A stretch of DNA of 64,000 nucleotides, from the NCBI RefSeq assembly GCF_001999945.1, contig NZ_CP019650.1:1054001-1118000 (forward strand). Reading direction: 5' to 3'. Positions 1 through 8,734 of this stretch are shown one piece after another (position 1 is the stretch's first letter; the number at the start of each line of letters is the position of its first letter). The notes below the pieces were generated by a model. It did no database searches and had not been told where the DNA came from. It saw only the letters and a list, made by a program, of their open reading frames with translations. Made by a program: the position numbers and the translations under genes. The stretch comes from Microbulbifer agarilyticus (GTDB lineage Bacteria; Pseudomonadota; Gammaproteobacteria; Pseudomonadales; Cellvibrionaceae).

Positions 1-210
1 TTTTGGACGGAACCAGAGCCCGTAGACATGGCGCTGTTTCGTGCCTTTCGTACCTACCTATATGAGCAGACCCAGCTGGACGGTAGTTTTTCCAAGCATA
101 TTGACTTCACTGTTCCTCAGATGATGGCGCGCATGCTGCCATCACTTAAAGCCGCACAAGCATCTGTTGACGACGCTGTTTCTGTCGATGATGAAGTGCT
201 CGCCGCTTGA
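1..210 (+). CDS. C-terminal fragment, possibly capsule polysaccharide export protein (KpsS/LipB-like)
   Basis: An open frame enters from the left edge and stops at 208-210, leaving the last 69 codons of a larger gene. The visible end reads FWTEPEPVDMALFRAF, then YLYEQTQLDGSF and a low-complexity tail rich in Ala, Asp and Val. The aromatic TQ-x-GSF pattern near the end reminds me of the C-terminus of capsule export proteins of the KpsS/LipB type. That would fit manC and a CpsB/CapC-type phosphatase immediately downstream, but the match is from memory and the fragment is short. The first in-frame ATG at 28 is probably internal, because the frame stays open to the window edge. Any other capsule or exopolysaccharide protein is possible. 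Confidence 0.45.
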   Translation, partial: FWTEPEPVDMALFRAFRTYLYEQTQLDGSFSKHIDFTVPQMMARMLPSLKAAQASVDDAVSVDDEVLAA

Positions 211-414
211 TTCACCGCAGTCCTTGGGGTGGAAAAATGTAAACGGGGAGTGCTACAGATAGCGCTGCCCACGCATTCGAGGCGGCTCTTTACCGCTTGA
301 GAATGGTCACAGATGACTCCTAAGCGTGACATAATGGGACTTAAATGCCATCTCCTCTTATCTGGTGTTGTACGGAGGAGTACGTTAGTACTATTTCTGT
401 AGCAGAATAAGTTT

Positions 415-1830
415 ATGATTTTACCGGTAATAATGGCCGGCGGTTCAGGCTCTCGCTTGTGGCCGCTTTCGCGCAAACTTCATCCGAAACAGTTTCTGCC
501 GCTTACGGATGATGCGACTATGTTGCAGAACACCTGTGCGCGATTGGAGGGCATTGAGTCGCAACCTCCATTGCTAATATGTGGCGATGATCACCGCTTT
601 ATCGTGGCAGAGCAGTTGCGCGAGGTAGGTCAGGCGCATAGTGGGATCTTACTCGAGCCTGCAGGCCGCAATACCGCTCCGGCGGTAGCGTTGGCTGCGT
701 TAAGGGCCATGGCCGGGGGGGCGGAAGATCCGTTGCTGCTGGTATTGGCCGCAGATCACGCAATAAAAGACGTAGCGGCCTTCCAGGCTGCGGTGATGCG
801 TGCGGTTCCTCACGCCGAGGCTGGCAAACTGGTGACCTTTGGTATTGTGCCCTCGGCCGCCGAAACCGGTTACGGCTATATCAACAAGGCAAGGGCCATA
901 GATGAAGCTGAGACTGCGTTTGTGGTTCAGCAGTTTGTAGAAAAGCCTGACTTAGCTACCGCAGAGAAATACGTGAGTTCCGGTGAATTTTACTGGAACA
1001 GCGGTTTGTTCCTATTCCGCGCCAGTCGTTTCATTGAAGAATTGTCTAAATATGGCCCGGATATCCTTGAGGCTTGCGAGAAAGCTATGCAGGGCGCAAC
1101 CTTTGATGTCGACTTCGTGCGCCCCGCAAGTGAGGCTTTTCTGGCCTGTACCGATGAGTCTATTGATTATGCAGTTATGGAGCACACCCGCGATGCAGTG
1201 GTAGTGCCGATGGATTGCGGTTGGAATGATGTGGGTTCCTGGTCAGCGCTTTGGGAGGTGTCTGAGAAGGACGAACAGGGCAATACGTCGAAAGGCGATG
1301 TTATCCTGGAAGATAGCCATAATTGCTATGTGCAGAGCGATAGTAAGTTAATTGCTACTGTAGGCCTGAATGATATCGTGGTGGTAGAAAGTGATGACGC
1401 GGTGCTAGTTGCCACTAAAGATCGCGTGCAAGATATCAAGAAAGTGGTTGAACGCCTCAAGGCCGAAAATCGTTCGGAAGCGCAGTTACATCGTAAAGTC
1501 TATCGCCCATGGGGCTATTATGACTCCGTTGATTTTGGCGAGCGTTTCCAAGTGAAGCGAATTGTAGTGAACCCAGGTGCACAACTTAGTTTACAAATGC
1601 ACCATCACCGTGCGGAACATTGGATAGTGGTGTCTGGTACTGCGAACGTGACTTGTGGGGAAAAAGAGTTTTTAGTTACAGAAAATCAGAGCACGTATAT
1701 CCCGCTTGGCGTTGTCCACCGTCTTGAAAATCCTGGAACCATTCCGCTGGAACTGATCGAGGTTCAGTCCGGCTCCTATCTGGGGGAGGACGATATCGTC
1801 CGTTTTGAAGATCGGTACGCTCGTAACTAA
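415..1830 (+). CDS. manC: Mannose-1-phosphate guanylyltransferase / mannose-6-phosphate isomerase
   Basis: A bifunctional type II enzyme of 471 aa, the usual family length. It makes GDP-mannose from mannose-1-phosphate and GTP and can interconvert mannose-6-P and fructose-6-P, supplying precursors for capsule, O-antigen or alginate-like polymers in the cytoplasm. The N-terminal nucleotidyltransferase signature [13 protein letters not shown] lies at about residues 8-20, and the FVEKP motif follows near residue 173. The C-terminal third is a cupin-type isomerase domain with the metal-binding cluster MHHHRAEHW. The ATG at 415 puts the signature at its normal distance from the N-terminus. It follows a putative capsule gene fragment and precedes a CpsB/CapC phosphatase, so it is probably the last part of a polysaccharide cluster extending to the left. 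Confidence 0.95.
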   Translation: MILPVIMAGGSGSRLWPLSRKLHPKQFLPLTDDATMLQNTCARLEGIESQPPLLICGDDHRFIVAEQLREVGQAHSGILLEPAGRNTAPAVALAALRAMAGGAEDPLLLVLAADHAIKDVAAFQAAVMRAVPHAEAGKLVTFGIVPSAAETGYGYINKARAIDEAETAFVVQQFVEKPDLATAEKYVSSGEFYWNSGLFLFRASRFIEELSKYGPDILEACEKAMQGATFDVDFVRPASEAFLACTDESIDYAVMEHTRDAVVVPMDCGWNDVGSWSALWEVSEKDEQGNTSKGDVILEDSHNCYVQSDSKLIATVGLNDIVVVESDDAVLVATKDRVQDIKKVVERLKAENRSEAQLHRKVYRPWGYYDSVDFGERFQVKRIVVNPGAQLSLQMHHHRAEHWIVVSGTANVTCGEKEFLVTENQSTYIPLGVVHRLENPGTIPLELIEVQSGSYLGEDDIVRFEDRYARN

Positions 1831-1938
1831 GAAGTTCTTTTGTGCTAAGTAAGTGCCTCGGCTCAGATATGCCGAAGTTGTTCGGGTTTGTGTATATGCA
1901 CACCTTGAATGCGTAAAAGAGGACAGCGTAGTACTCGC

Positions 1939-2679
1939 ATGATCGATCTGCATTGCCACCTTCTCCCGGGTATCGACGACGGTGCCCGGGATCTCGACCA
2001 GGCGCTGGTGCTCGCCCGCGCCGCGGTTGCCGATGGCATTACCCACATCGTGGCTACCCCGCATATTCACTCTGGTCGCTTTCCCAATACCCTTTCGACC
2101 ATCTCTAAAGCGCACCGACAGCTGGTCTCCGCGTTGGATACAGCCGAGATCCCACTGCATGTGGGTATGGCGGCAGAAATTCGCCTGTCCGAAGAAATTC
2201 TGAATATGGTGATGCTGAAGCAGGTCCCATTTTTGGGCGAGTGGGGAGACGAAAAGGTGCTGCTGCTGGAACTGCCGCACAGCCATATCCCGCCGGGAAC
2301 TGAGCAGTTGATCCGCTGGTTGCGCAAGCAGAAGGTCCGTCCGATGATTGCACATCCGGAGCGCAACAAGGATGTTATCCGTGACTTTAACAAGGTTATG
2401 CCGCTGGCGGACGAGGGTTGCCTGTTCCAGGTAACTTCCGGCGCCGTATGTGGTCATTTTGGTGAGCCGGCACAGCAGCGTTCTATCGAGATGCTGGAGA
2501 ACGGGCTGGTTACCATACTAGCCACTGACGCCCATCATGAAGTGCGCCGTCCGCCAGCGTTGAAGGCTGGCCGAGAGGCTGCGGCTAAAGTAGTCGGTGA
2601 AGAGAAGGCCTGGCAGCTGGTGCGCGATAACCCAAGTAAGATCGCTGCAATGCACTTCGCCCATCACAAGACCCTTTGA
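1939..2679 (+). CDS. CpsB/CapC (YwqE-like) PHP-domain tyrosine-protein phosphatase
   Basis: A PHP-superfamily metallophosphatase of about 246 aa that dephosphorylates tyrosine residues of bacterial tyrosine kinases controlling polysaccharide chain length and export. Metal ligands are visible in the N-terminal MIDLHCHLLPGIDDGA, in ATPHIHSGRF, in IAHPERN and in the C-terminal ATDAHH, the expected order for this family. I chose the ATG at 1939 because the family begins with M-I-D-x-H-x-H. An in-frame ATG at 1909 would add ten residues, and the purine-rich GAGG near 1920 lies rather far from 1939, so the start is not certain. It sits 108 bp behind manC on the same strand. No BY-kinase is visible in the window, so its kinase partner is presumably to the left. 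Confidence 0.88.
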   Translation: MIDLHCHLLPGIDDGARDLDQALVLARAAVADGITHIVATPHIHSGRFPNTLSTISKAHRQLVSALDTAEIPLHVGMAAEIRLSEEILNMVMLKQVPFLGEWGDEKVLLLELPHSHIPPGTEQLIRWLRKQKVRPMIAHPERNKDVIRDFNKVMPLADEGCLFQVTSGAVCGHFGEPAQQRSIEMLENGLVTILATDAHHEVRRPPALKAGREAAAKVVGEEKAWQLVRDNPSKIAAMHFAHHKTL

Positions 2680-2850
2680 CCGCCATGAAGAGCGTGACCT
2701 CACTGACTACTGGGTTCGCAGGCACGTAACCGGCATGTTCATATTCTACGGTCTCGAACAAAATCTACCGGTTAAAAAATAAACTGGCCTTCTCGGACTA
2801 AACTGTTAGACTGCGCAGCCTTTTAAAGGCCAATCCGGCCCCTCAAGTAC

Positions 2851-2865
2851 CGGCGTTAGACGCCG
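2851..2865 (+). other. Small hairpin in the deaD leader
   Basis: The perfect 6-bp stem CGGCGT-TAG-ACGCCG ends 16 nt before the deaD ATG. A second palindrome, GCCTTT-T-AAAGGC, lies at 2818-2830. No Shine-Dalgarno sequence is obvious ahead of the ATG. Structured leaders are known for cold-shock helicase mRNAs, so a role in translational control is possible but inferred only. Confidence 0.4.
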
Positions 2866-2881
2866 CAAGTGATTCCCAAAT

Positions 2882-4738
2882 ATGACCGATACCCCCACGG
2901 CCACTGGCTTTGACCAGTTGGGCCTGCCCGCTGAAATCCTCGACGCTGTCACCAAACTTGGCTATGAAACCCCATCTCCGATTCAGGCAAAGACTATCCC
3001 GTCTCTGCTGGAGGGTCGCGATGTGCTGGGCCAGGCACAGACAGGAACGGGCAAAACAGCGGCATTCGCGCTCCCTCTGCTGGCGAGCCTGGACCTGAAG
3101 AACAAGCGCCCTCAGGCACTGGTGCTGGCACCCACCCGAGAACTGGCCATTCAGGTGGCCGAGGCCTGCCAGTCCTACGCGGCCAACCTCAAAGGTTTCC
3201 ACGTTGCGCCTATTTATGGCGGCGCTGACTACCGCGGCCAGATCCAACAACTGAAGCGCGGTGTGCAGCTGGTAGTGGGCACCCCGGGCCGTGTGATGGA
3301 CCACATGCGCAAAGGCACCCTGGACCTGTCTAATCTGAAGACCTTGGTCCTCGACGAAGCCGACGAAATGCTGCGCATGGGCTTTATCGATGACGTGGAG
3401 TGGGTACTGGAGCAGATTCCAGAAGAGCGCCAGATCGCGCTGTTCTCCGCCACCATGCCGCGCGAGATCGCCAAGATTGCCCGCGACCACCTGGACAACC
3501 CGGTGGACGTCAAGATCAAGGTCAAGACCGAGACCGCAGAAACCATTCGCCAGCGTTACTGGCCGGTGGGCGGCCTGCACAAGCTGGACGCACTGACCCG
3601 CATTCTCGAAGCCGAGCCGGTGGATGCCACCATCATCTTCGTGCGCACCAAGAACACCACCGTGGAACTCGCCGACAAACTGGCCGCACGTGGTTTTGCC
3701 TCTTCCGCCCTGAACGGGGATATGGCGCAGAACCTGCGTGAGCAGGTGATCGACAAGCTGAAAGCCGGCAAGCTGGATATCGTTGTGGCCACCGACGTGG
3801 CCGCCCGTGGCTTGGATGTGAAGCGCATCAGTCACGTGATCAACTACGACATCCCTTACGACACCGAAGCCTACATCCACCGTATTGGCCGTACTGGCCG
3901 TGCGGGACGTGAAGGTGATGCAATTCTGTTTGTGGCCCCGCGTGAGCGTCGCATGCTGCGCGTTATCGAGCGCGCAACCAAGAAGTCGATCGAGCGTTTA
4001 GAGTTGCCAACGGCGAAAGCGGTCAACGCATCGCGTATGGAAAAATTCCGCCAGCGTATTAGCGATACCCTCGGTGGTGAAGGTGACCTGGCGCCGTTCC
4101 GCGATTTGGTTGATCAGTTCTTGGCAGACAATGAAGTGGACCCGCTGGATGTGGCCGCGGCTCTGGCTGCCATGGCGCAGGGCGATCAGCCGCTGCTGCT
4201 GGACGAGCGTGAGCCGAAGCAGCGTGACTTTAATGATCGGAATGACCGCGACGACCGCCGCCGCGATCGCGATGGCGACCGCAAGCGCGAACGCAAAGGC
4301 GGTTACGAAAAAGACAAACGTATGCCGCCGCCTGATGAAGGCAAAGAGCGTTTCCGCATTGATGTGGGTCGTGAGCACGGCGTGCGCCCGGGCAGCGTGG
4401 TTGGTGCTATTGCCAACGAAGTAGAGCTGGACAGCTCTTACATTGGTCGCATCGAAATCTACCCGGAATACACCACCGTCGACCTGCCGGAAGGTATGCC
4501 GAAAGAGATCTTCCAACACTTGAAAAAGGTGCGGGTAAACGGTCGCCCGATGAACATTGCCAAGTACGACCCGAATACGGCAGACAGTGGAAAACCGTTC
4601 AAGAAAAGCGGTTCCTTCAAGAAACGCAAGTTTGAAGGTAAGCCTGAAGGCAAACATGGTGGTAAACACGGCGGTAAGCATGGTGATAAGCCGCACCACA
4701 AGTCTGGCAAGCCAAAGCAGCATCGCGATCGCGACTGA
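2882..4738 (+). CDS. deaD: ATP-dependent DEAD-box RNA helicase DeaD/CsdA
   Basis: A DEAD-box helicase of 618 aa that remodels RNA, typically in ribosome assembly, mRNA decay and cold adaptation. The core is complete: Q motif in the first 40 residues, Walker A AQTGTGKT at 52-59, DEAD at 158-161, SAT at 189-191 and motif VI HRIGRTGRAGR at 333-343. A charged Asp/Arg linker (about 440-475) precedes a DbpA-type RNA-binding domain starting near residue 491 (FRIDVGREHG, GSVVGAIANE). The tail is basic with KHGG repeats, as in DeaD proteins. That C-terminal architecture favours DeaD over RhlE or SrmB. The gene is preceded by about 200 nt of non-coding leader with hairpins and ends at a strong terminator shared with the convergent cytochrome b561 gene. 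Confidence 0.94.
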   Translation: MTDTPTATGFDQLGLPAEILDAVTKLGYETPSPIQAKTIPSLLEGRDVLGQAQTGTGKTAAFALPLLASLDLKNKRPQALVLAPTRELAIQVAEACQSYAANLKGFHVAPIYGGADYRGQIQQLKRGVQLVVGTPGRVMDHMRKGTLDLSNLKTLVLDEADEMLRMGFIDDVEWVLEQIPEERQIALFSATMPREIAKIARDHLDNPVDVKIKVKTETAETIRQRYWPVGGLHKLDALTRILEAEPVDATIIFVRTKNTTVELADKLAARGFASSALNGDMAQNLREQVIDKLKAGKLDIVVATDVAARGLDVKRISHVINYDIPYDTEAYIHRIGRTGRAGREGDAILFVAPRERRMLRVIERATKKSIERLELPTAKAVNASRMEKFRQRISDTLGGEGDLAPFRDLVDQFLADNEVDPLDVAAALAAMAQGDQPLLLDEREPKQRDFNDRNDRDDRRRDRDGDRKRERKGGYEKDKRMPPPDEGKERFRIDVGREHGVRPGSVVGAIANEVELDSSYIGRIEIYPEYTTVDLPEGMPKEIFQHLKKVRVNGRPMNIAKYDPNTADSGKPFKKSGSFKKRKFEGKPEGKHGGKHGGKHGDKPHHKSGKPKQHRDRD

Positions 4739-4760
4739 TTCAGGCTTGTAGGGCCAACAA

Positions 4761-4790
4761 AAAAGGGCACCAGATGGTGCCCTTTTTCTT
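4761..4790. terminator. Bidirectional rho-independent terminator, deaD / cytochrome b561
   Basis: The stem GGGCACC-AGAT-GGTGCCC (4765-4782) is flanked by an A run on the left and a T run on the right, so it can stop transcription from both convergent genes. Confidence 0.9.
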
Positions 4791-4820
4791 TGTCTGCAAT
4801 ATGCCAGTTATTTGACTCTG

Positions 4821-5369
4821 TTATTTCACTTTGCCGAACGGCAGCATCTGACGCAGGGTGTTGTCTTTGTTGTAGAAGTGATGCCACAGAGCGCCACCGA
4901 TGTGAAGCACCAGCAGTACCAGCAGGGCATTCCACAGCAGTTCTTTGTGCAGGAAGGCAAACTGCTTGGCCACATCGATATTCTTTTCAAAGAAGGCGGG
5001 CAGCTCGAACAGCCAGAACAGCGTGGTGTCACGGCCAGCGAACTGGCGCATCAACAGGCCGGTGAGCGGCATACCGATGATCAGTACATACATCAGGCTC
5101 TGGGTGAGCAGGGAAACCGGCTTTTGGAAACTGCCACCGTACAGGTTGGGGCGACCGTGGGTGGCACGGTAGTAGAGACGGAACAGGCCCAGGAACAGTA
5201 CCAGGAAGCCGAGGGAGAAGTGGAGCACCATCCACCAGCCGCGCATGTAGGAGCCTTTTTCATATTGCTCATGCAGTTCTACGGAAGCCCAGGCGAACAG
5301 GATAAAAAACGCGATCATCCAGTGCAGAGTTTTGAGCGCTTTGCTCCAGCTATTGGGTGTGGAGGCCAT
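4821..5369 (-). CDS. Cytochrome b561 family protein
   Basis: An inner-membrane di-haem cytochrome b of 182 aa, the usual length for the bacterial b561 family, which passes electrons from quinol to acceptors. Four hydrophobic segments are visible, with histidines placed as haem ligands: H in KTLHWMIAF (about 16), H in MVLHFSLG (about 50), and HKELL and LHIGGALWHH in the last two segments. It is monocistronic, ends at a terminator shared with deaD, and starts 22 bp downstream of the stop of metR, which lies on the same strand. Possible roles include superoxide oxidation (CybB-like) or electron supply to periplasmic enzymes; the sequence does not decide between them. Confidence 0.9.
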   Translation of the reverse strand: MASTPNSWSKALKTLHWMIAFFILFAWASVELHEQYEKGSYMRGWWMVLHFSLGFLVLFLGLFRLYYRATHGRPNLYGGSFQKPVSLLTQSLMYVLIIGMPLTGLLMRQFAGRDTTLFWLFELPAFFEKNIDVAKQFAFLHKELLWNALLVLLVLHIGGALWHHFYNKDNTLRQMLPFGKVK

Positions 5370-5391
5370 ACATATCCCCTTGTGTGTTTTA

Positions 5392-6327
5392 TTACTTGTT
5401 TATGTTATCGGTCGCGGCAAGCACGCCATTCAGATTGGCGAAGCAGGTATCCCGTGCTGTGGTGAAGAAGTCCCTTAAAAAAGCCTGTTCCAGCATCTCC
5501 TCGCGCACCGCAGCGTAGAGTGTACTCCACACGCCGGATTTTCCTAGTCTCAATTGGTTTACCAGCCCCTTTTGTAAATATTCGTAAAGAGCCCAGTTGG
5601 GCAGGGCGCAAACACCGCGGCCACTGACCACCAGTTGCACCATCATTACGGTAAGTTCTGCGGTGCGCACCGCGGCGGGTTCGATACCGGCCGGGTCGAG
5701 AAACTTCTGGAAGATATCCAGCCGCTCTCGTTCGACCGGGTAGGTGATTTGCACCTCATCTGCTAGATCCTGAGGAGACACCGTCTTCTTTTTCGCCAGC
5801 GCGTGCTTGCGGCTGACCGCCAGACACATCTCGAAGCTGAACAGTGGTTCGTAGTGGATACCTTTAAGAGAGGTATCCGGGTTACTGGTAACCACCAGGT
5901 CCAGGTCGCCGCGCACTAGCGCGGGTAGTGGGGCGAAGTGGAAACCACTGGAGAGGTCCAGCTCGACTTCCGGCCAGTCATCCCGGTAGGCATCGAGGGT
6001 TGGCATCAGCCACTGGTAACAGCTGTGGCATTCGATAGCGATATTCAGTCGTCCTGCCTGTCCAGATGCCAGCCGCGCCAAGTCTCTTTGTGCCACCGCC
6101 ACCCGCGGCAGCACATCGTCTGCCAGCTGCAACAGCCGCAGCCCGGCGCTGGTAAAGCGCAGGGGGCGTGACTTGCGCACAAACAGCGCCTGCGCGTGGC
6201 GGTCTTCCATCTCGCGGAACAGGTGGGAGAGCGCGGATTGGGTAAGGTGCAGTCGCTCGGACGCACGCACCATGCTGCCGGTGTCCCGCAGCACCGTCAG
6301 GGCGCGCAAATGCCTCAGCTCAATCAT
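5392..6327 (-). CDS. metR: LysR-family regulator MetR
   Basis: A LysR-type regulator of 311 aa with an N-terminal winged helix-turn-helix (MIELRHLRAL, then TQSALSHLFREME at about 29-41) and a C-terminal effector domain. The N-terminal sequence, including the LFVRKSRPLRFT strand, is close to MetR, the homocysteine-responsive activator of metE and other methionine genes. The strongest support is position: it is transcribed divergently from metE with 114 bp between the starts, the classical metR-metE arrangement. A sequence resembling a MetR box lies in that gap at 6374-6386. LysR regulators often repress their own divergent promoter, so autoregulation is likely by family precedent. Confidence 0.92.
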   Translation of the reverse strand: MIELRHLRALTVLRDTGSMVRASERLHLTQSALSHLFREMEDRHAQALFVRKSRPLRFTSAGLRLLQLADDVLPRVAVAQRDLARLASGQAGRLNIAIECHSCYQWLMPTLDAYRDDWPEVELDLSSGFHFAPLPALVRGDLDLVVTSNPDTSLKGIHYEPLFSFEMCLAVSRKHALAKKKTVSPQDLADEVQITYPVERERLDIFQKFLDPAGIEPAAVRTAELTVMMVQLVVSGRGVCALPNWALYEYLQKGLVNQLRLGKSGVWSTLYAAVREEMLEQAFLRDFFTTARDTCFANLNGVLAATDNINK

Positions 6328-6373
6328 TCGTACTTATCATCTTTAGTTAAATTCATGTTTCTGGCGAAAAATA

Positions 6374-6386
6374 TGAAATTGATTGA
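6374..6386. promoter_or_regulatory. Putative MetR-binding box in the metR-metE gap
   Basis: TGAAATTGATTGA matches the remembered MetR consensus TGAA-N2-T-N2-TTCA at all fixed positions but one. It lies 56 bp before the metE ATG and within the divergent promoter region. The assignment rests on consensus and position only. Confidence 0.5.
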
Positions 6387-6441
6387 ACATGCTGGGAGCC
6401 CCAGAATCAACCCCGAATTTTACGGACCCAGGGGAAAGGGC

Positions 6442-8676
6442 ATGGCAAAGACACATATTCTCGGATACCCGCGCATTGGCGCGCATCGCGAGCTCAAACG
6501 CGCGCAGGAAGCCTATTGGAAAGGTGACATCGACCAGCAGGCACTGCTGGCTGTCGGTGCGCAGATACGCAGTCAGAACTGGCAGGCCCAGCAGGCGGCT
6601 GGATTGGCACTCACTACCGTGGGGGACTTTGCCTGGTACGACCAGGTACTGAATCACTCGCTGATGTTTGGTGTTATTCCCGAGCGCTTTCAGAATGGTG
6701 CGGCAGACAACAGGCTGGACCAGTACTTCCGTCTCGCTCGCGGCCGCGCACCTTCCGGCGAGCCGGTGGCCGCCAGTGCCATGACCAAATGGTTTGATAC
6801 CAACTATCACTACCTTGTGCCGGAGTTCTCGGAAGATCAGCCGTTCACGCTGGATGCGGAATGGCTGCTGGCAGAAATCAAGGATGCACAGAGCCTTGGT
6901 CACAATGTTAAGCCGGTCATTATAGGTCCGCTTACCTATCTTTGGCTGGGGCGCGGTGTGGATAACGCGCTCGATTTACTGCCGGCTCTGTTGGCCTGCT
7001 ACGAGCAGTTACTGGTACAGCTGGCCGACGCCGCCGCGCAATGGGTGCAGGTCGACGAGCCAATCCTGGGGCTCGATTTGCCCGCCCAATGGCGTGATGC
7101 GTTTGCGCTTGTGTATAAAACTCTGGCAAAAGCCAGTGGCAGCAAACTATTACTCGCTACCTACTTTTCCACATTGCGGGAAAACCTGCCGCTGGTATTT
7201 GATCTGCCTGTGGATGGAATTCATATCGATGCGGTGCGCGGTGGTGAAGATCTGCAGCCTGCGTTTGAGGCGTTGCGTGGAGACCAGATACTCTCGGTCG
7301 GCGTAATCAACGGCCGCAATGTGTGGAAAACCGATTTGGCCCAGTGGCAGCAGGCTCTGAAAAAAGAAGCGGAAGTTCTCGGCGACCGTTTGTGGATATC
7401 TGCCAGCTGTTCACTGCTGCATTCGCCAGTGGACCTGGAAACCGAAACGGGATTGAGCGAAGAACACAAGAGCAAACTGGCCTATAGCCGTCAGAAACTC
7501 GATGAGCTACAGAAGCTGCAATCGGCACTCGAACCAGGGGTTGAGCCGCTGGCGGCTTTCCCTCAAACCGATAGTCGTAGCGAGGCGGATATACGTCAGC
7601 AGCTGGAAAGTACCTGGCGCCCGCAGAAGTTTTCCGAACGGGTTGAGGCTCAGCGCGAGCGCTGGCAGCTGCCACTACTGCCGACCACCACTATCGGTTC
7701 TTTTCCACAGACCGACGTTTTACGTCAGGTACGTAAACAGTTTCGCAATTCTGAAATCAGTCAGCAAGATTACCACGATCACTTGCGTGCAGAAATAACT
7801 GAAGCGATTCGCCGTCAGGAAATCCTGGGGCTGGACGTATTGGTGCACGGCGAAGCCGAGCGCAACGACATGGTGGAATACTTCGGCGAGCAACTGGACG
7901 GGTTTATCCACACTGGTAATGGCTGGGTGCAGAGTTACGGTTCCCGCTGTGTAAAGCCGCCGATTATTGCCGGTGATATCAGCCGACCCAATGCGATGAC
8001 CGTACAGTGGAGTGAATATGCCCAGAGTCTCAGTAAGCGTCCGGTAAAAGGGATGCTTACTGGCCCGGTTACTATTTTGAACTGGTCCTTCCCCCGGGAG
8101 GATATTCCACGCGCGGTAAGCTGCCTGCAGATCGCCAAAGCACTGCGTGACGAGGTTCGGGATTTGGAGGCGGCGGGTATCGGCATCATCCAGATCGACG
8201 AGCCGGCACTGCGGGAAGGTTTGCCATTGCGGCAGGCCGATCACAAGGCGTATTTCGATTGGGCGGTGGGTTGCTTCCGTTACACATGCAGTGAGGTAAA
8301 CACGCAAACCCAGATCCACACCCATATGTGTTATTCCAACTTTAACGCCATTATGGACGCGATTGTGGCGTTGGATGCGGATGTGATTACCATCGAATCT
8401 GCCCGTTCGGATCTACGTTTACTAGATGTCTTTGCCGGTGAAAATGGTGGTTATCCGAATGAAATCGGCCCAGGTATCTACGATATTCACTCGCCCAATG
8501 TGCCGGAACGTGAAGAGTTGAAAGAGCGATTGCAGCAATTACTCGAAGTGATCCCGAAGGAAAAGCTCTGGGTAAATCCAGACTGTGGATTAAAAACCCG
8601 TAATTGGGCAGAAGTAGGTTCGGCGTTGCTGAATATGGTGGAGGCGACGCGCACGGTACGCAGTGCGTTAGTTTGA
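6442..8676 (+). CDS. metE: Cobalamin-independent methionine synthase
   Basis: MetE transfers the methyl group of 5-methyltetrahydropteroyl-triglutamate to homocysteine, the last step of methionine synthesis, without vitamin B12. The protein of 744 aa has the duplicated-barrel layout. The zinc site is complete: H628 and C630 in HTHMCYSN, E652 in TIESAR, and C715 in PDCGLK. The open frame extends upstream to 6196 inside metR on the other strand, but the ATG at 6442 (MAKTHILGYPRIG) matches the family N-terminus and has a GGGGAAAGGG ribosome site just before it. It is divergent from metR and ends at a terminator shared with pepQ. I saw no SAM or cobalamin riboswitch, so control is probably by MetR. 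Confidence 0.97.
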   Translation: MAKTHILGYPRIGAHRELKRAQEAYWKGDIDQQALLAVGAQIRSQNWQAQQAAGLALTTVGDFAWYDQVLNHSLMFGVIPERFQNGAADNRLDQYFRLARGRAPSGEPVAASAMTKWFDTNYHYLVPEFSEDQPFTLDAEWLLAEIKDAQSLGHNVKPVIIGPLTYLWLGRGVDNALDLLPALLACYEQLLVQLADAAAQWVQVDEPILGLDLPAQWRDAFALVYKTLAKASGSKLLLATYFSTLRENLPLVFDLPVDGIHIDAVRGGEDLQPAFEALRGDQILSVGVINGRNVWKTDLAQWQQALKKEAEVLGDRLWISASCSLLHSPVDLETETGLSEEHKSKLAYSRQKLDELQKLQSALEPGVEPLAAFPQTDSRSEADIRQQLESTWRPQKFSERVEAQRERWQLPLLPTTTIGSFPQTDVLRQVRKQFRNSEISQQDYHDHLRAEITEAIRRQEILGLDVLVHGEAERNDMVEYFGEQLDGFIHTGNGWVQSYGSRCVKPPIIAGDISRPNAMTVQWSEYAQSLSKRPVKGMLTGPVTILNWSFPREDIPRAVSCLQIAKALRDEVRDLEAAGIGIIQIDEPALREGLPLRQADHKAYFDWAVGCFRYTCSEVNTQTQIHTHMCYSNFNAIMDAIVALDADVITIESARSDLRLLDVFAGENGGYPNEIGPGIYDIHSPNVPEREELKERLQQLLEVIPKEKLWVNPDCGLKTRNWAEVGSALLNMVEATRTVRSALV

Positions 8677-8691
8677 TTCCATTTCACAGCC

Positions 8692-8727
8692 AATAGAAAA
8701 GGGCCTGTATTCAGGCCCTTTTCTATT
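8692..8727. terminator. Bidirectional terminator, metE / pepQ
   Basis: The stem GGGCCTG-TATT-CAGGCCC (8701-8718) has an AATAGAAAA flank on the left and its complement TTTTCTATT on the right. The two genes converge here. Confidence 0.9.
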
Positions 8728-8734
8728 TTGAGAT

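Noticed and set aside
2843..3880. 345-codon frame on the minus strand opposite deaD
   Set aside because: Lies wholly over the helicase core; composition is an antisense shadow.
6196..6441. N-terminal extension of metE
   Set aside because: The extension overlaps metR on the opposite strand and lacks similarity to MetE; the ATG at 6442 has a good ribosome site and the family N-terminus.
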